DNA of 23,560 bases from CAZOVK01 sp964583165 (GTDB taxonomy: Bacteria; Bacillota; Clostridia; Lachnospirales; WRAX01). Where the stretch lies: the NCBI GenBank assembly GCA_964583165.1, contig CAZOVK010000037.1, positions 1 to 23,560 on the forward strand, in the 5' to 3' direction. A program made the translations under genes and the position numbers. Each line of letters starts with the position of its first letter. Position 1 is the stretch's first letter. Below, one piece after another: positions 1 through 8,185 of this stretch. The notes below the pieces were generated by a model. It saw only the letters and a program-made list of their open reading frames with translations. It ran no database searches and was not told where the DNA came from.

Positions 1-1
1 T

Positions 2-892
2 TGCCGCGAAAAGACACGCACGCATATCTCTGCAATAGCGAGTGACGGCGCGAACATGCAGACGGGGTATGTCGGCCCCGGGGCTATGCGCGGATTTGAT
101 TTTTATGAAGAGATTGACTTGAAGGCATACGCGCGTGAGGCGGCGCGAATGGCGAAAACCATGCTTGGAGCAGACTTCGCCCCCGCAGGACGTATGCCTG
201 TTATTGTTGATAACGGTTTCGGTGGCCTACTCTTCCATGAAGCTTGTGGGCATAGCCTTGAAGCGACGAGTGTCGCAAAGGGGCTTTCTGAATTTTCCGG
301 GCGGCAGGGGCAAAAGGTCGCGGCGGATTGTGTGACGCTCGTGGATGACGGCAGTATACCGTTTTCGTGGGGTAGCTTGGGCGTTGACGACGAGGGCACG
401 GCCACGCGCCGTAATGTGTTGATTGAGAACGGCATTTTGAAGGGCTATATGATTGACAAGCTTAACGCGCGTCGCATGAATGTTGAGCCGACGGGTAACG
501 GTCGCCGACAAAACTACCGTTTCGCGCCTGTCGCTCGTATGACGAACACGTTTTTAGAAGCTGGCACGTCTACGCGCGAGGAGATTATCGCCAATACGGA
601 GCGCGGGGTTTTTGTGGCTTACATGGGCGGCGGTAGTGTGAACCCCATCACAGGTGCGTTCAATTTCAGTGCGGCAGAGAGTTTCATGGTCGAAAACGGG
701 CGCATTACCCGCCCCGTCAAGGGCGTGACGCTCGTCGGGCGCGGCAGTACAATTCTTGAAGACGTTGACATGGTGGCGAGTAACCAAAAAATCGGGCAAG
801 GTTTCTGCTTCGCGGCAAGCGGCGCGTTGTTCATTGGCGCGGGTCAGCCCACGATTAGGATTAAGAACATGACGGTCGGGGGTGTGAAATGA
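2..892 (+). CDS. tldD: TldD metalloprotease subunit (5' partial)
   Basis: This is the C-terminal part of TldD, the catalytic subunit of the TldD/TldE zinc protease, which degrades or trims unfolded and modified peptides in the cytoplasm. The reading frame is open from base 2, and residues before the ATG at 56 (ending TRTHISAIASDGAN) still fit the family, so that ATG is internal and the true start lies outside the window. The metal-binding HExxxH motif is visible as HEACGHSLEA at 236-265. It is followed by typical TldD segments such as the glycine-rich MGGGSVNPITGAFNF stretch. The stop overlaps the tldE start by four bases (ATGA), so the two subunits are translationally coupled. Family assignment is firm; the physiological substrate in this organism cannot be read from sequence. 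Confidence 0.95.
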   Translation, partial: CREKTRTHISAIASDGANMQTGYVGPGAMRGFDFYEEIDLKAYAREAARMAKTMLGADFAPAGRMPVIVDNGFGGLLFHEACGHSLEATSVAKGLSEFSGRQGQKVAADCVTLVDDGSIPFSWGSLGVDDEGTATRRNVLIENGILKGYMIDKLNARRMNVEPTGNGRRQNYRFAPVARMTNTFLEAGTSTREEIIANTERGVFVAYMGGGSVNPITGAFNFSAAESFMVENGRITRPVKGVTLVGRGSTILEDVDMVASNQKIGQGFCFAASGALFIGAGQPTIRIKNMTVGGVK

Positions 893-2217
893 TGACAAAC
901 GTGTTTTTGAATGAATTAGCTGTGGCGCTTCGTAAAGCAGGCGCGGCGGCTGTGGAGTTTTATGTTTTGCGGAAGAAGTCGGGCGACATTGGCATGTATA
1001 ACGGTGTAATCGAGAGCGTCACGGAGTCTGACGAACATTTGATTTATGTTGAGTGTGATTTTAACGGCCAACTCGGCACAACATATATAGAAATGATTGA
1101 CGCAACAAAAATACCTCAATATATAGTCGAGGTTAAGCAATCAGCCGCTCACAACGGCATTGAGTATGAAAAAAAACCGTTTGAAAAAAACGCGGACAAC
1201 ACTTTTGAGATGTTACCGCCTTGTGGCGCGGAGATTGCCCTACTCTCTGGCTATGAAGCGGCAATGGCTATTGACTCGCATGTAATGGGCGCAATGGGAA
1301 TTGTGCATTATGAGCATAACATTATCACTCTCGCAAATGACAGCGGAGCAAGTATGACTGAAAGCAGTGGTTTTGTTTCAGTGAGTTTATCGGCGACGGC
1401 TAAAGAGGGCGCAATGATGAATGCCGCGCATGAATCGGCTATCGCACATAATCTTGACGATATAAACATCAATGAAATGGCAGAAACCGCCGCACAAACC
1501 GCTGTCTTCACGCTCAAACCCGAACGCGTAACATCTGCCGCAATGAAAGCGATATTGCGGGGTGATGTTGTCGCGGAGCTTTTGTCTACTTTCCTGCCTG
1601 TGTTCTACGCTGACAAGGTAATTAAAAAAACAAGCCTTGTTGCGGATAAAGTCGGTGAACAGATTGGAATCAGCAGTCTGACAATAATTGAAGAACCTAC
1701 CCTACCCTACGGCAAGGTTCAGCGCACGTTTGATGACGAGGGTACTCCAATCATGCGTAAAGCGATTATCGAAAACGGCGTACTGCTGACGTTATTGCAT
1801 AACAACTCAACAGCTAAGAAGCTTAACGCGTCTTCAACGGGTAACGGATTCAAGAAGTCATACAAAGAGAACACATCCATATCTACAACCAATATATGTA
1901 TAGAAGCCGGTGATATGTCGCTCGAACAAATCATCGCCGATATAGGCGAAGGCATCTTGATAACGGGCATTGAAGGGCTTCACTCGGGCATCAACGTGGT
2001 TTCGGGCGATTTCTCACTGCTTGCAAGCGGCATCACGATTGAGGGTGGCAAAACCTCACGGGCTGTCAGCCAATTCACCATAACGGGCAATCTCCTGTCA
2101 ATGCTCGACTCGATAACCGCCATCAGCCGCGAACGCATAAGCACGCCACGCCATATGGACTATTTGCTTGCACCCAGTCTGGCGCTTTCTTCTCTTTCAG
2201 TGTCGGGCGAAAACTAA
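889..2217 (+). CDS. tldE: TldE/PmbA, non-catalytic subunit of TldD/TldE protease
   Basis: A full-length (442 aa) PmbA/TldE family protein, the partner that forms a heterodimer with TldD. As expected for this subunit it lacks the HExxxH motif. It keeps the family's C-terminal beta-rich region with the GEGILITGIEG and GDFSLLASG segments, the counterparts of the MGGG and FNFSAAE segments in TldD. Translation probably starts at 889, overlapping the tldD stop, with a GGGGGTG ribosome site at about 878-884; the ATG immediately after it (892) is an equal alternative. In bacteria where it has been studied, the complex matures peptides such as microcin B17 and degrades the antitoxin CcdA. Nothing in this window suggests a dedicated ribosomal peptide substrate, so a housekeeping role is more likely. 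Confidence 0.95.
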   Translation: MMTNVFLNELAVALRKAGAAAVEFYVLRKKSGDIGMYNGVIESVTESDEHLIYVECDFNGQLGTTYIEMIDATKIPQYIVEVKQSAAHNGIEYEKKPFEKNADNTFEMLPPCGAEIALLSGYEAAMAIDSHVMGAMGIVHYEHNIITLANDSGASMTESSGFVSVSLSATAKEGAMMNAAHESAIAHNLDDININEMAETAAQTAVFTLKPERVTSAAMKAILRGDVVAELLSTFLPVFYADKVIKKTSLVADKVGEQIGISSLTIIEEPTLPYGKVQRTFDDEGTPIMRKAIIENGVLLTLLHNNSTAKKLNASSTGNGFKKSYKENTSISTTNICIEAGDMSLEQIIADIGEGILITGIEGLHSGINVVSGDFSLLASGITIEGGKTSRAVSQFTITGNLLSMLDSITAISRERISTPRHMDYLLAPSLALSSLSVSGEN

Positions 2218-2270
2218 AATTGCGTGGTCATCTACCAACGAAACAGTTACTATAAGTCTTATTACCAGAT

Positions 2271-2320
2271 AAAAGCCTGCTTAACAACCCGCTTAAAACG
2301 GGTATGTTAAACAGGCTTTT
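2271..2320. terminator. Bidirectional hairpin terminator between tldE and the opp operon
   Basis: A long, nearly perfect inverted repeat lies between two convergent transcription units. The outer stem is AAAAGCCTG/CAGGCTTTT, followed by TTAAC/GTTAA and an inner ACCCG/CGGGT closing a CTTAAAA loop. The A-run on one side and the T-run on the other allow it to end transcription in both directions, serving tldE (+) and the oppA end of the minus-strand operon. Its stem closely resembles the hairpin at 17745-17778. Confidence 0.85.
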
Positions 2321-2351
2321 GCAGTCTTACTCAATAACTAAGTTATTTGTA

Positions 2352-4037
2352 TTACTTCGTTATATCTATGTTTTTCACATAGAACATACCTGATGTTGTG
2401 ACAAACCAGTCGGCTACGTAATCTTGAACCATAATAGCGCCTGTTGGGAACGAAACGGTCGCAATGGGAGCTTCTTGCATCAGAATGGTTTCCGCTCTTA
2501 CCATTAAATCCAATGCTTTGGCTTCGTCAGCTTCCATGCGCGCGTCGTTGATAAGTTTGTCATACTCGTCGTTAGCCCAGCGTGTGCAGTTGTCGTATGC
2601 CGCCCCTGTAAACAGTTCAAGGAATGTCATTGGGTGGTCATAATCTCCGCCCCAGCCGCCGAATGCTATATCATATTCGCCGTTAACCATCATCGGGAAG
2701 TTGAGTTTAGCGTCAACCGGTTTAATCTCTGTCTTAATGCCGAGGTTCGTCAGTAACATTTGTTGAACGATTTCAGCGTTTTTGACAGAAGATTGGGCAC
2801 AGTGAAGTCTGAAAGTCGGCAGACCTTCGCCATTCGGATAACCTGCTTCAGCCAACATTTCTTTAGCCAAATCCACCTGTGCGCGTTCCTCAAGTGCGTG
2901 ATTGCCTGCTACACTTCTGAAATCCTTACCATCCAGAATCAAACCACCGGGAACAGAACCGAGAGCCGGCGTTGCCATGATTGTGCCTAGACCGTCTAAG
3001 TAACCTCTGCGGTCAAACGCCAGAGATATTGCGCGTCTGACTTTGGGATTGTCTAAACCCGTTGTTGTAGTGTTCAGACGTAAGAAACTGAACGCCAACA
3101 TATCGTAAACATACAGGCGGTTGTCTTTAGCCATAATGTTCACCAGTTCTGCGGCCGGAACGCCCGCGATACCGTCTAAATCGCCCGCTTCAAACGCGGC
3201 GTAGGCTGTGTTGGCTTCGGCGATGAAGTTGAATTTTACGCCGTCAAGCGCGATATTGCTTGCATCCCAGTAGTTGTCGTTCTTCTCGGCTGTTATGTAT
3301 GAGCCGATTTTGTATTCAGTGAACTTGAATGGACCGTTAGAAACAAAGGTTTTCTCGTTGAAGCACCATTTTTCGGGGTCGGCTTCTACTATGTCTTGGC
3401 GGACGGGCAACCAACAGCCTTGAATGAGCGCTTGCAAGAAGTAAGCCGCGGGCATGTTGAGTTTAACGACAAGCGTCTTATCGTCTGTTGCCTTAACGCC
3501 GACTTCATCGGCTTTAACTTCGCCCGAAGCGTATGCGCCGCCGTTTTCAATGAACATCTCGACAAACCAGCTATAAGTTGAAGCCGTGTCGGGGTTCAAA
3601 ACGCGGAGCCAGCTATACTCGAAGTCTTTCGCCGTGAGAGGCTGACCGTCTGACCATTTCAACCCATCGCGCAGGTGGAATGTGTATTCCATGCCGTCAG
3701 CCGAAACATCCCAGCTCTCGGCGGCGGCGGGAACGATATTGCCGTCCGGGTCAATACCCACAAGCCCTTCAAACAGCGCATAATAAATCGTGCTCTGGGT
3801 CACGCCCTGTGATACGCCGGGGTCGATTCCCGGTGGTTCGTCCAAAAAGCCGTAGGTGAAAATCTTTGGTTCGGCTGCCGGCGTAGGTGTTGCGGGCGTC
3901 GGCGTTGGCGTTGCGGCGGGGGTCTGTGACTGGGCGGGGGTTGGTGTTGCTGAGGCTGACGGCGTTGTGTTGCCTGAACAGCCAGCTAACGCGACAATCA
4001 TTAACACTGCCAATAGTAACGCTAATAGCTTCTTCAT
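2352..4037 (-). CDS. OppA-type extracellular solute-binding lipoprotein (family 5)
   Basis: Substrate-binding lipoprotein of a peptide-class (SBP_bac_5) ABC importer, 561 aa from the chosen start. That start, the ATG at 4035-4037, has a strong AGGGAGGA ribosome site just upstream; a longer frame opening at 4109 would overlap oppF and would put 24 residues in front of the signal peptide. Residues 1-20 are a lipoprotein signal ending in the lipobox ALAGC (lipidated Cys20). Residues 21-57 are a Ser/Thr/Pro/Ala linker that tethers the domain to the membrane. The rest carries family features such as the SADGMEYTFHLRDGLKWSDG and PKVRRAISLAFDRR segments. It is the last gene of the GH95-oppBCDFA operon, 47 bp after oppF. 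Annotated transporters of this class are often called oligopeptide importers, but family-5 proteins also bind oligosaccharides, and the GH95 gene in the operon favours a glycan ligand here (inference). Confidence 0.92.
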   Translation of the reverse strand: MKKLLALLLAVLMIVALAGCSGNTTPSASATPTPAQSQTPAATPTPTPATPTPAAEPKIFTYGFLDEPPGIDPGVSQGVTQSTIYYALFEGLVGIDPDGNIVPAAAESWDVSADGMEYTFHLRDGLKWSDGQPLTAKDFEYSWLRVLNPDTASTYSWFVEMFIENGGAYASGEVKADEVGVKATDDKTLVVKLNMPAAYFLQALIQGCWLPVRQDIVEADPEKWCFNEKTFVSNGPFKFTEYKIGSYITAEKNDNYWDASNIALDGVKFNFIAEANTAYAAFEAGDLDGIAGVPAAELVNIMAKDNRLYVYDMLAFSFLRLNTTTTGLDNPKVRRAISLAFDRRGYLDGLGTIMATPALGSVPGGLILDGKDFRSVAGNHALEERAQVDLAKEMLAEAGYPNGEGLPTFRLHCAQSSVKNAEIVQQMLLTNLGIKTEIKPVDAKLNFPMMVNGEYDIAFGGWGGDYDHPMTFLELFTGAAYDNCTRWANDEYDKLINDARMEADEAKALDLMVRAETILMQEAPIATVSFPTGAIMVQDYVADWFVTTSGMFYVKNIDITK

Positions 4038-4084
4038 AGAATCCTCCCTTGAAATTTTATCTGAAAACCCATTTGGGTTTACAT

Positions 4085-5056
4085 TCAGCTTTCGGTGATT
4101 TGGTGACATGCCACGAAGTGCTCAGGCGCGGCTTCCAGTAAGGCGGGTGGCGTTTCTTTGCAAATCGGGCGGGCGACACGGCATCGAGTGACGAAACGGC
4201 AACCCTTTGGCGGGTTCAGCGGGCTGGGTATTTCCCCGTCAATACTGATTTCTTGTTTCGTGGCCGCCTTTATAGGGTCAGCCACAGGAATGGCGCTCAT
4301 CAGCCCTTGTGTGTATGGGTGGAGGGGCTTGGCGTAAATATCCTTGCTGGGTGCGACTTCAACAAGTTGACCGAGATACATTACGCCCATTCGATTCGAA
4401 ATGTAGCGAACCATACTTAGGTCATGCGCGATAAAGAGGTAAGTCAGCCCTAATTCGTCACGCAAGTCTTGCAGCATATTCACAACCTGGGCTTGAATAC
4501 TCACGTCCAAAGCAGAAATCGGCTCGTCACAGATTACGAAGTCGGGGTTTGTTATGAGTGCGCGGGCTATGCCGATACGCTGACGCTGACCGCCCGAAAA
4601 CTCATGTGGGTATTTCTCCATATGCGCGGGCGACAGCCCAACACGCTTTAACATTGCAACAACCTTGTCTGCATATTCGCCGCGTGGGTAGGTTTTGTGG
4701 ACTGTCAGCGGCTCTTCGATTATCTGTTTGACGGTTATGCGCGGGTCAAGTGACGCATAAGGGTCTTGGAAAATCATCTGAACGCGCGCACGATAAGGTT
4801 TGAGCTGTTTTTCTGTCATCGGCGCGATGTCCGTGCCGTCTATCTCAATCGCGCCCGCCGTCGGTTTGTATAACCTTATGACTGTCCGCGCGACTGTGCT
4901 CTTGCCACAGCCCGATTCGCCCACCAGACCGAAGGTTTCACCGCGTTTTATGTAGAAGCTCACGTCATCGACGGCTTTGACCGTTTGGCGGCTCATGAAA
5001 CCGCCTACGTTGAAATATTTCTTCAATCCAACAATATTAACAAAATTCTCACTCAC
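4085..5056 (-). CDS. OppF-type ABC transporter ATP-binding protein
   Basis: Second ATPase of the importer, 323 aa. Visible motifs are Walker A GESGCGKST, the Q-loop MIFQDPYASLD, the signature FSGGQRQR, Walker B FVICDEPISALD and the H-loop FIAHDLS. The C-terminal oligopeptide/dipeptide extension has the cysteine pattern GCRFVTRC...ARPIC...VACH, which in this family often holds an iron-sulphur cluster. The start is a GTG inside GTGAGTGA, overlapping the end of oppD by eight bases; no strong ribosome site is visible, so translation is probably coupled to oppD. It works with OppD to energise transport through OppB/OppC at the inner face of the membrane. Confidence 0.93.
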   Translation of the reverse strand: MSENFVNIVGLKKYFNVGGFMSRQTVKAVDDVSFYIKRGETFGLVGESGCGKSTVARTVIRLYKPTAGAIEIDGTDIAPMTEKQLKPYRARVQMIFQDPYASLDPRITVKQIIEEPLTVHKTYPRGEYADKVVAMLKRVGLSPAHMEKYPHEFSGGQRQRIGIARALITNPDFVICDEPISALDVSIQAQVVNMLQDLRDELGLTYLFIAHDLSMVRYISNRMGVMYLGQLVEVAPSKDIYAKPLHPYTQGLMSAIPVADPIKAATKQEISIDGEIPSPLNPPKGCRFVTRCRVARPICKETPPALLEAAPEHFVACHQITES

Positions 5057-6053
5057 GCGGCATCACCAGACCTTTGCTGTCGGGACAATCGGAATCGAGT
5101 AGCCAACAGCGGCTTTTATGTGTGCCGCTTGAATAGAACGGCGGCAGATTTTCTGCGCAAATACCCATGGCGTAATCACAACGCGCCGCGAACGGGCAAC
5201 CTTTGGGCGGGTTTAGCAGTGACGGCGGTGTGCCCGGGATGCTGAACAGGCGACCGGTGTTGCCTGTTACGTCGGGTATGGACTTTTTGAGCCCCATTGT
5301 ATACGGGTGCGCGGTTTTGTAGAATATGTCGTGAACCGTGCCCTCCTCCATAATCATGCCACCGTACATGACGATTACGCGCTCGCATGTTTCGGCAACA
5401 ACGCCTAAGTCATGTGTGATGATAATGATGGAGGACTGGATTTCATGGCGCAGTTGTTTGATGAGCTTCAGGATTTGGCTTTGAATGGTTACGTCCAGTG
5501 CTGTTGTGGGCTCGTCGGCTATCAGTAACGCGGGGTTATTGGCTATTGCCATAGCAAACATCACGCGTTGGCGCATACCACCCGACATTTCGAACGGGTA
5601 AGCGTGGACGCGCTTTTCGGCTTCAGGGATTTTGACCATTTCGAGTAGCTCAACGGCGCGTTTCTTCGCGTCGTGGCGAGAAATATTTTTGTTGAAAGCG
5701 CGAATGCGCTCTACTATTTGTAACTGAACGCGCAAGTTTGGGTTCAAAGCGGTCATTGAGTCTTGGAAGACCATTGCGATTTCGGCGTTTCTTATCTTTC
5801 GCATGTCTATATTCGATTTGGCTTTCAAGTCTTCACCGCGAAAACTGATTGAGCCGTCAACGACTTTGCCATTTTCGGCCAGAAGACCGATACTCGACAG
5901 CATAGTAACGCTCTTGCCCGAACCACTTTCGCCAACAATACCAACAATCTCGCCCTTTTCAATCGCAATATCAACGCCGCGCACGGCCTTGACTTCACCA
6001 GCGAAGGTGAAGAATGACGTATGCAGGTTTTTGATTTCCAGTAGTTTGCTCAT
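5049..6053 (-). CDS. OppD-type ABC transporter ATP-binding protein
   Basis: First ATPase of the importer, 334 aa. It has Walker A GESGSGKSV, Q-loop AMVFQDSMTALNPN, signature MSGGMRQR, Walker B LLIADEPTTALD and H-loop IITHDLG. The C-terminal extension has the cysteine set CPFAARC...GIC...RCW typical of OppD/DppD proteins. The ATG at 6051-6053 follows a G-rich AAGGGGGG ribosome site, nine bases after the oppC stop. It pairs with the OppF-type protein to form the nucleotide-binding dimer. Domain content and gene order make the assignment firm; the transported molecule is not determined by this subunit. Confidence 0.93.
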   Translation of the reverse strand: MSKLLEIKNLHTSFFTFAGEVKAVRGVDIAIEKGEIVGIVGESGSGKSVTMLSSIGLLAENGKVVDGSISFRGEDLKAKSNIDMRKIRNAEIAMVFQDSMTALNPNLRVQLQIVERIRAFNKNISRHDAKKRAVELLEMVKIPEAEKRVHAYPFEMSGGMRQRVMFAMAIANNPALLIADEPTTALDVTIQSQILKLIKQLRHEIQSSIIIITHDLGVVAETCERVIVMYGGMIMEEGTVHDIFYKTAHPYTMGLKKSIPDVTGNTGRLFSIPGTPPSLLNPPKGCPFAARCDYAMGICAENLPPFYSSGTHKSRCWLLDSDCPDSKGLVMPRE

Positions 6054-6062
6054 ACGCCCCCC

Positions 6063-7229
6063 TTACTTGCGTAGGCGCGGGTCAAGCGCGTCACGCAGAC
6101 CGTCGCCAAGGAAATTAAACGCGAACATCGTGATACTGATTGCGATACTCGGTAGTATGATTTGATAAGGCGCGGAACGTATTGCGCCGATACCGTCGTT
6201 TGAGAGTATGCCCCATGACGGCATCGGCGGCGCAACGCCAAGACCGATGAACGACATGAATGCTTCTGTTGCGATTGCGCCCGGGATTGCGAGTGTTGCC
6301 GATACAATAATCGGTCCCATGCAGTTCGGGAGCAGGTGTTTTATGATGATTTTGAGCGGTGATACACCGACGCTTCTCGCCGCCAGTACGAATTCCTGTT
6401 CTTTGAGCGACAGAACTTGACCGCGCACGAGCCGTGCCATTCCGAGCCACGAAGTCGCCGCCATTGCGATTAAGATGTTGTAAATACCTTGCCCGAAGTA
6501 GACCATGAGCAGAATAATGTAAATCGTGCTCGGTATGGCCATCATGATTTCAACAAAGCGCATCATCAAAACGTCAACATTTCCGCCGTAGTAACCCGAA
6601 ATTCCGCCGTAGAGCAGACCAATGAAGAATGTGCAGAATGACGTAATGAATGCTACTAGTAAGGATATACGTCCGCCGTAGAGTAGGCGCGTAAGCATGT
6701 CACGCCCCAGTGAGTCTGTGCCCAAAAGGTAGTTTTTGTTCCAGACGGTGACCTTTTCGGTCAGTGTTTCGCCGTCTTCGGGGTAGAATTTTAGACCTTC
6801 ACTGTCGCCGAAAGCTAAAATATACTTTTCTTCGTTTATTAGGAAGATAAACTGTTTTTTCGTGAGCGAACGCTCTTTCGGCTCAATCATTTCTACGATT
6901 TTGCCTGTTTCGTCAGCTATGAAGACGCGCAGTTCCGGGTGAATGTATAACCTTGTGCCGTCAGGCATGACGAATAAATCGATGCGCATGGGCATGTTGC
7001 GCAGTTCCAGTTGTTGCGCGTCATAGGTTTTGCCCGTAAGACCGGGGCCGAAGATAGACAAGAGAATCAGTATCGCTATCGCGAAGATAGAGCCGACAGC
7101 GAGTTTGTTTCGCTTGAAACGCCGCCACACATCCTGCCAGTATGTAACTGTTTGACCGCTTGTCGTTTCGGCGGCTTCGGGGCTTTTGGCGAGCGGCGAA
7201 AAATCCTTGAAATCGGGTGCTGTTCCCAT
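6063..7229 (-). CDS. OppC-type ABC permease with an enlarged extracytoplasmic loop
   Basis: Membrane permease, 388 aa, against roughly 300 for typical OppC/DppC. The start is the ATG at 7227-7229, because AGGAGG ends five bases before it; an in-frame GTG at 7235 would lie inside that ribosome site. A transmembrane helix at about residues 44-62 is followed by an unusually long loop (about 64-169). The canonical segment LLGTDSLGRDMLTRLLYGGR and the remaining helices then follow, with the permease motif containing AARSVGVSPLKIIIKHLLPN. The N-terminal 40 residues are hydrophilic and cytoplasmic. The loop's extra 75 or so residues (about 82-163: charged, beta-prone, ending before NKNYLLGTD) face the outside and may contact the binding protein or substrate (inference). 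The oppB stop overlaps the ribosome site of this gene. Confidence 0.92.
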   Translation of the reverse strand: MGTAPDFKDFSPLAKSPEAAETTSGQTVTYWQDVWRRFKRNKLAVGSIFAIAILILLSIFGPGLTGKTYDAQQLELRNMPMRIDLFVMPDGTRLYIHPELRVFIADETGKIVEMIEPKERSLTKKQFIFLINEEKYILAFGDSEGLKFYPEDGETLTEKVTVWNKNYLLGTDSLGRDMLTRLLYGGRISLLVAFITSFCTFFIGLLYGGISGYYGGNVDVLMMRFVEIMMAIPSTIYIILLMVYFGQGIYNILIAMAATSWLGMARLVRGQVLSLKEQEFVLAARSVGVSPLKIIIKHLLPNCMGPIIVSATLAIPGAIATEAFMSFIGLGVAPPMPSWGILSNDGIGAIRSAPYQIILPSIAISITMFAFNFLGDGLRDALDPRLRK

Positions 7230-7238
7230 AGCCACCTC

Positions 7239-8162
7239 CTACTTTTCGTACAGTTTGATACGCGGGTCAATGATTACGTACACCACGTCAATGATGAAAA
7301 CAGCCACAACCATGATGACAGCCGAAAGAATCGTAAGCCCCATGACCGTCGTGTAGTCGCGGTTCGTGATAGAATCCACGAAGTAACGCCCAAGCCCCGG
7401 GATGGCGAAGATTTTTTCTATAACAAATGTGCCCGTCAGAAGCGCCGCGAAGGTCATACCGAGAGAAGTCACAACGGGTATCAACGAGTTTTTAAGGACA
7501 TGGACAGTGATTATGCGCGTGTTTGACAGGCCTTTAGAATGCGCTGTCATTACATAGTCTTGTGAAAGCGCGTCGAGCATAGTTGAACGTGTGAGCCGAG
7601 CCGTGCCACAGATTGCGCCTATGGCTAAGCAAATGACGGGTAGGATGTAGCCTTGCCAACTGTCAATCCCGAAGGTAGGCAGCATTTTAAGTTGAACAGA
7701 GAAGAAGTAGAGCATGAAAGTCGCGAAGACAAAGGAAGGGACGATAATGCCGATTGTCGAGATTATCATAATCCCGCGGTCAATCAGACGGTTGCGACCT
7801 AGAGCTGACAAAACACCCAGTGGTATGCCGATTAAGACAATGAGGATTGTCGCCCAAAAACCGATTTTAGCCGACGGTGGGAAGCCCGATTCAATCATAT
7901 CGTTAATCGTTTGACCGAAATAGACAAACGAAGGGCCGAAGTCGAAGCGGAGTATGCCCGATAGGTAGCTGAAATACTGTTCCATAATGGGTTTGTCTAG
8001 GTTATACTTCGCCATGAGCGCGGCTTCAACATTAGGCGGCAACACGCGGTCATACGAGAATGGCCCGCCCGGTATCGCCCGCATTAGAAAGAATGTCGCC
8101 GTGATTATGATGAAGAGCGTGACAATCATGAGCAGAAAGCGCTTGATTATGTACTTTACCAC
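7239..8162 (-). CDS. OppB-type ABC permease
   Basis: First permease subunit, 307 aa, normal length for OppB/DppB. It begins with a hydrophobic helix (ILLMIVTLFIIITATFFLMRAIPGG region) carrying the family's RxIPGGPF-type signature. It then has the conserved periplasmic segment and five further helices, with the EAA-like motif around TAHSKGLSNTRIITVHVLKN. The start is a GTG with a perfect AGGAGGTGAT ribosome site. It lies 23 bp downstream of the GH95 stop, so the transporter is co-transcribed with the glycosidase. With OppC it forms the transmembrane channel. Confidence 0.93.
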   Translation of the reverse strand: MVKYIIKRFLLMIVTLFIIITATFFLMRAIPGGPFSYDRVLPPNVEAALMAKYNLDKPIMEQYFSYLSGILRFDFGPSFVYFGQTINDMIESGFPPSAKIGFWATILIVLIGIPLGVLSALGRNRLIDRGIMIISTIGIIVPSFVFATFMLYFFSVQLKMLPTFGIDSWQGYILPVICLAIGAICGTARLTRSTMLDALSQDYVMTAHSKGLSNTRIITVHVLKNSLIPVVTSLGMTFAALLTGTFVIEKIFAIPGLGRYFVDSITNRDYTTVMGLTILSAVIMVVAVFIIDVVYVIIDPRIKLYEK

Positions 8163-8185
8163 AGAATCACCTCCTATAGGTTAAA

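Noticed and set aside
1..2217. A modified-peptide (RiPP) biosynthetic locus around tldD/tldE
   Set aside because: No precursor peptide, cyclodehydratase, radical SAM enzyme or exporter is visible nearby within the window.
4038..4109. Longer N-terminus for the OppA-type protein
   Set aside because: It would overlap oppF, place 24 residues before the signal peptide, and ignore the strong ribosome site directly before the ATG at 4037.
7011..7526. A 171-codon plus-strand frame across the oppB/oppC junction
   Set aside because: It lies opposite two clear permease genes, is rich in charged residues without any recognisable motif, and has no supporting ribosome site; it is a shadow of the real genes.
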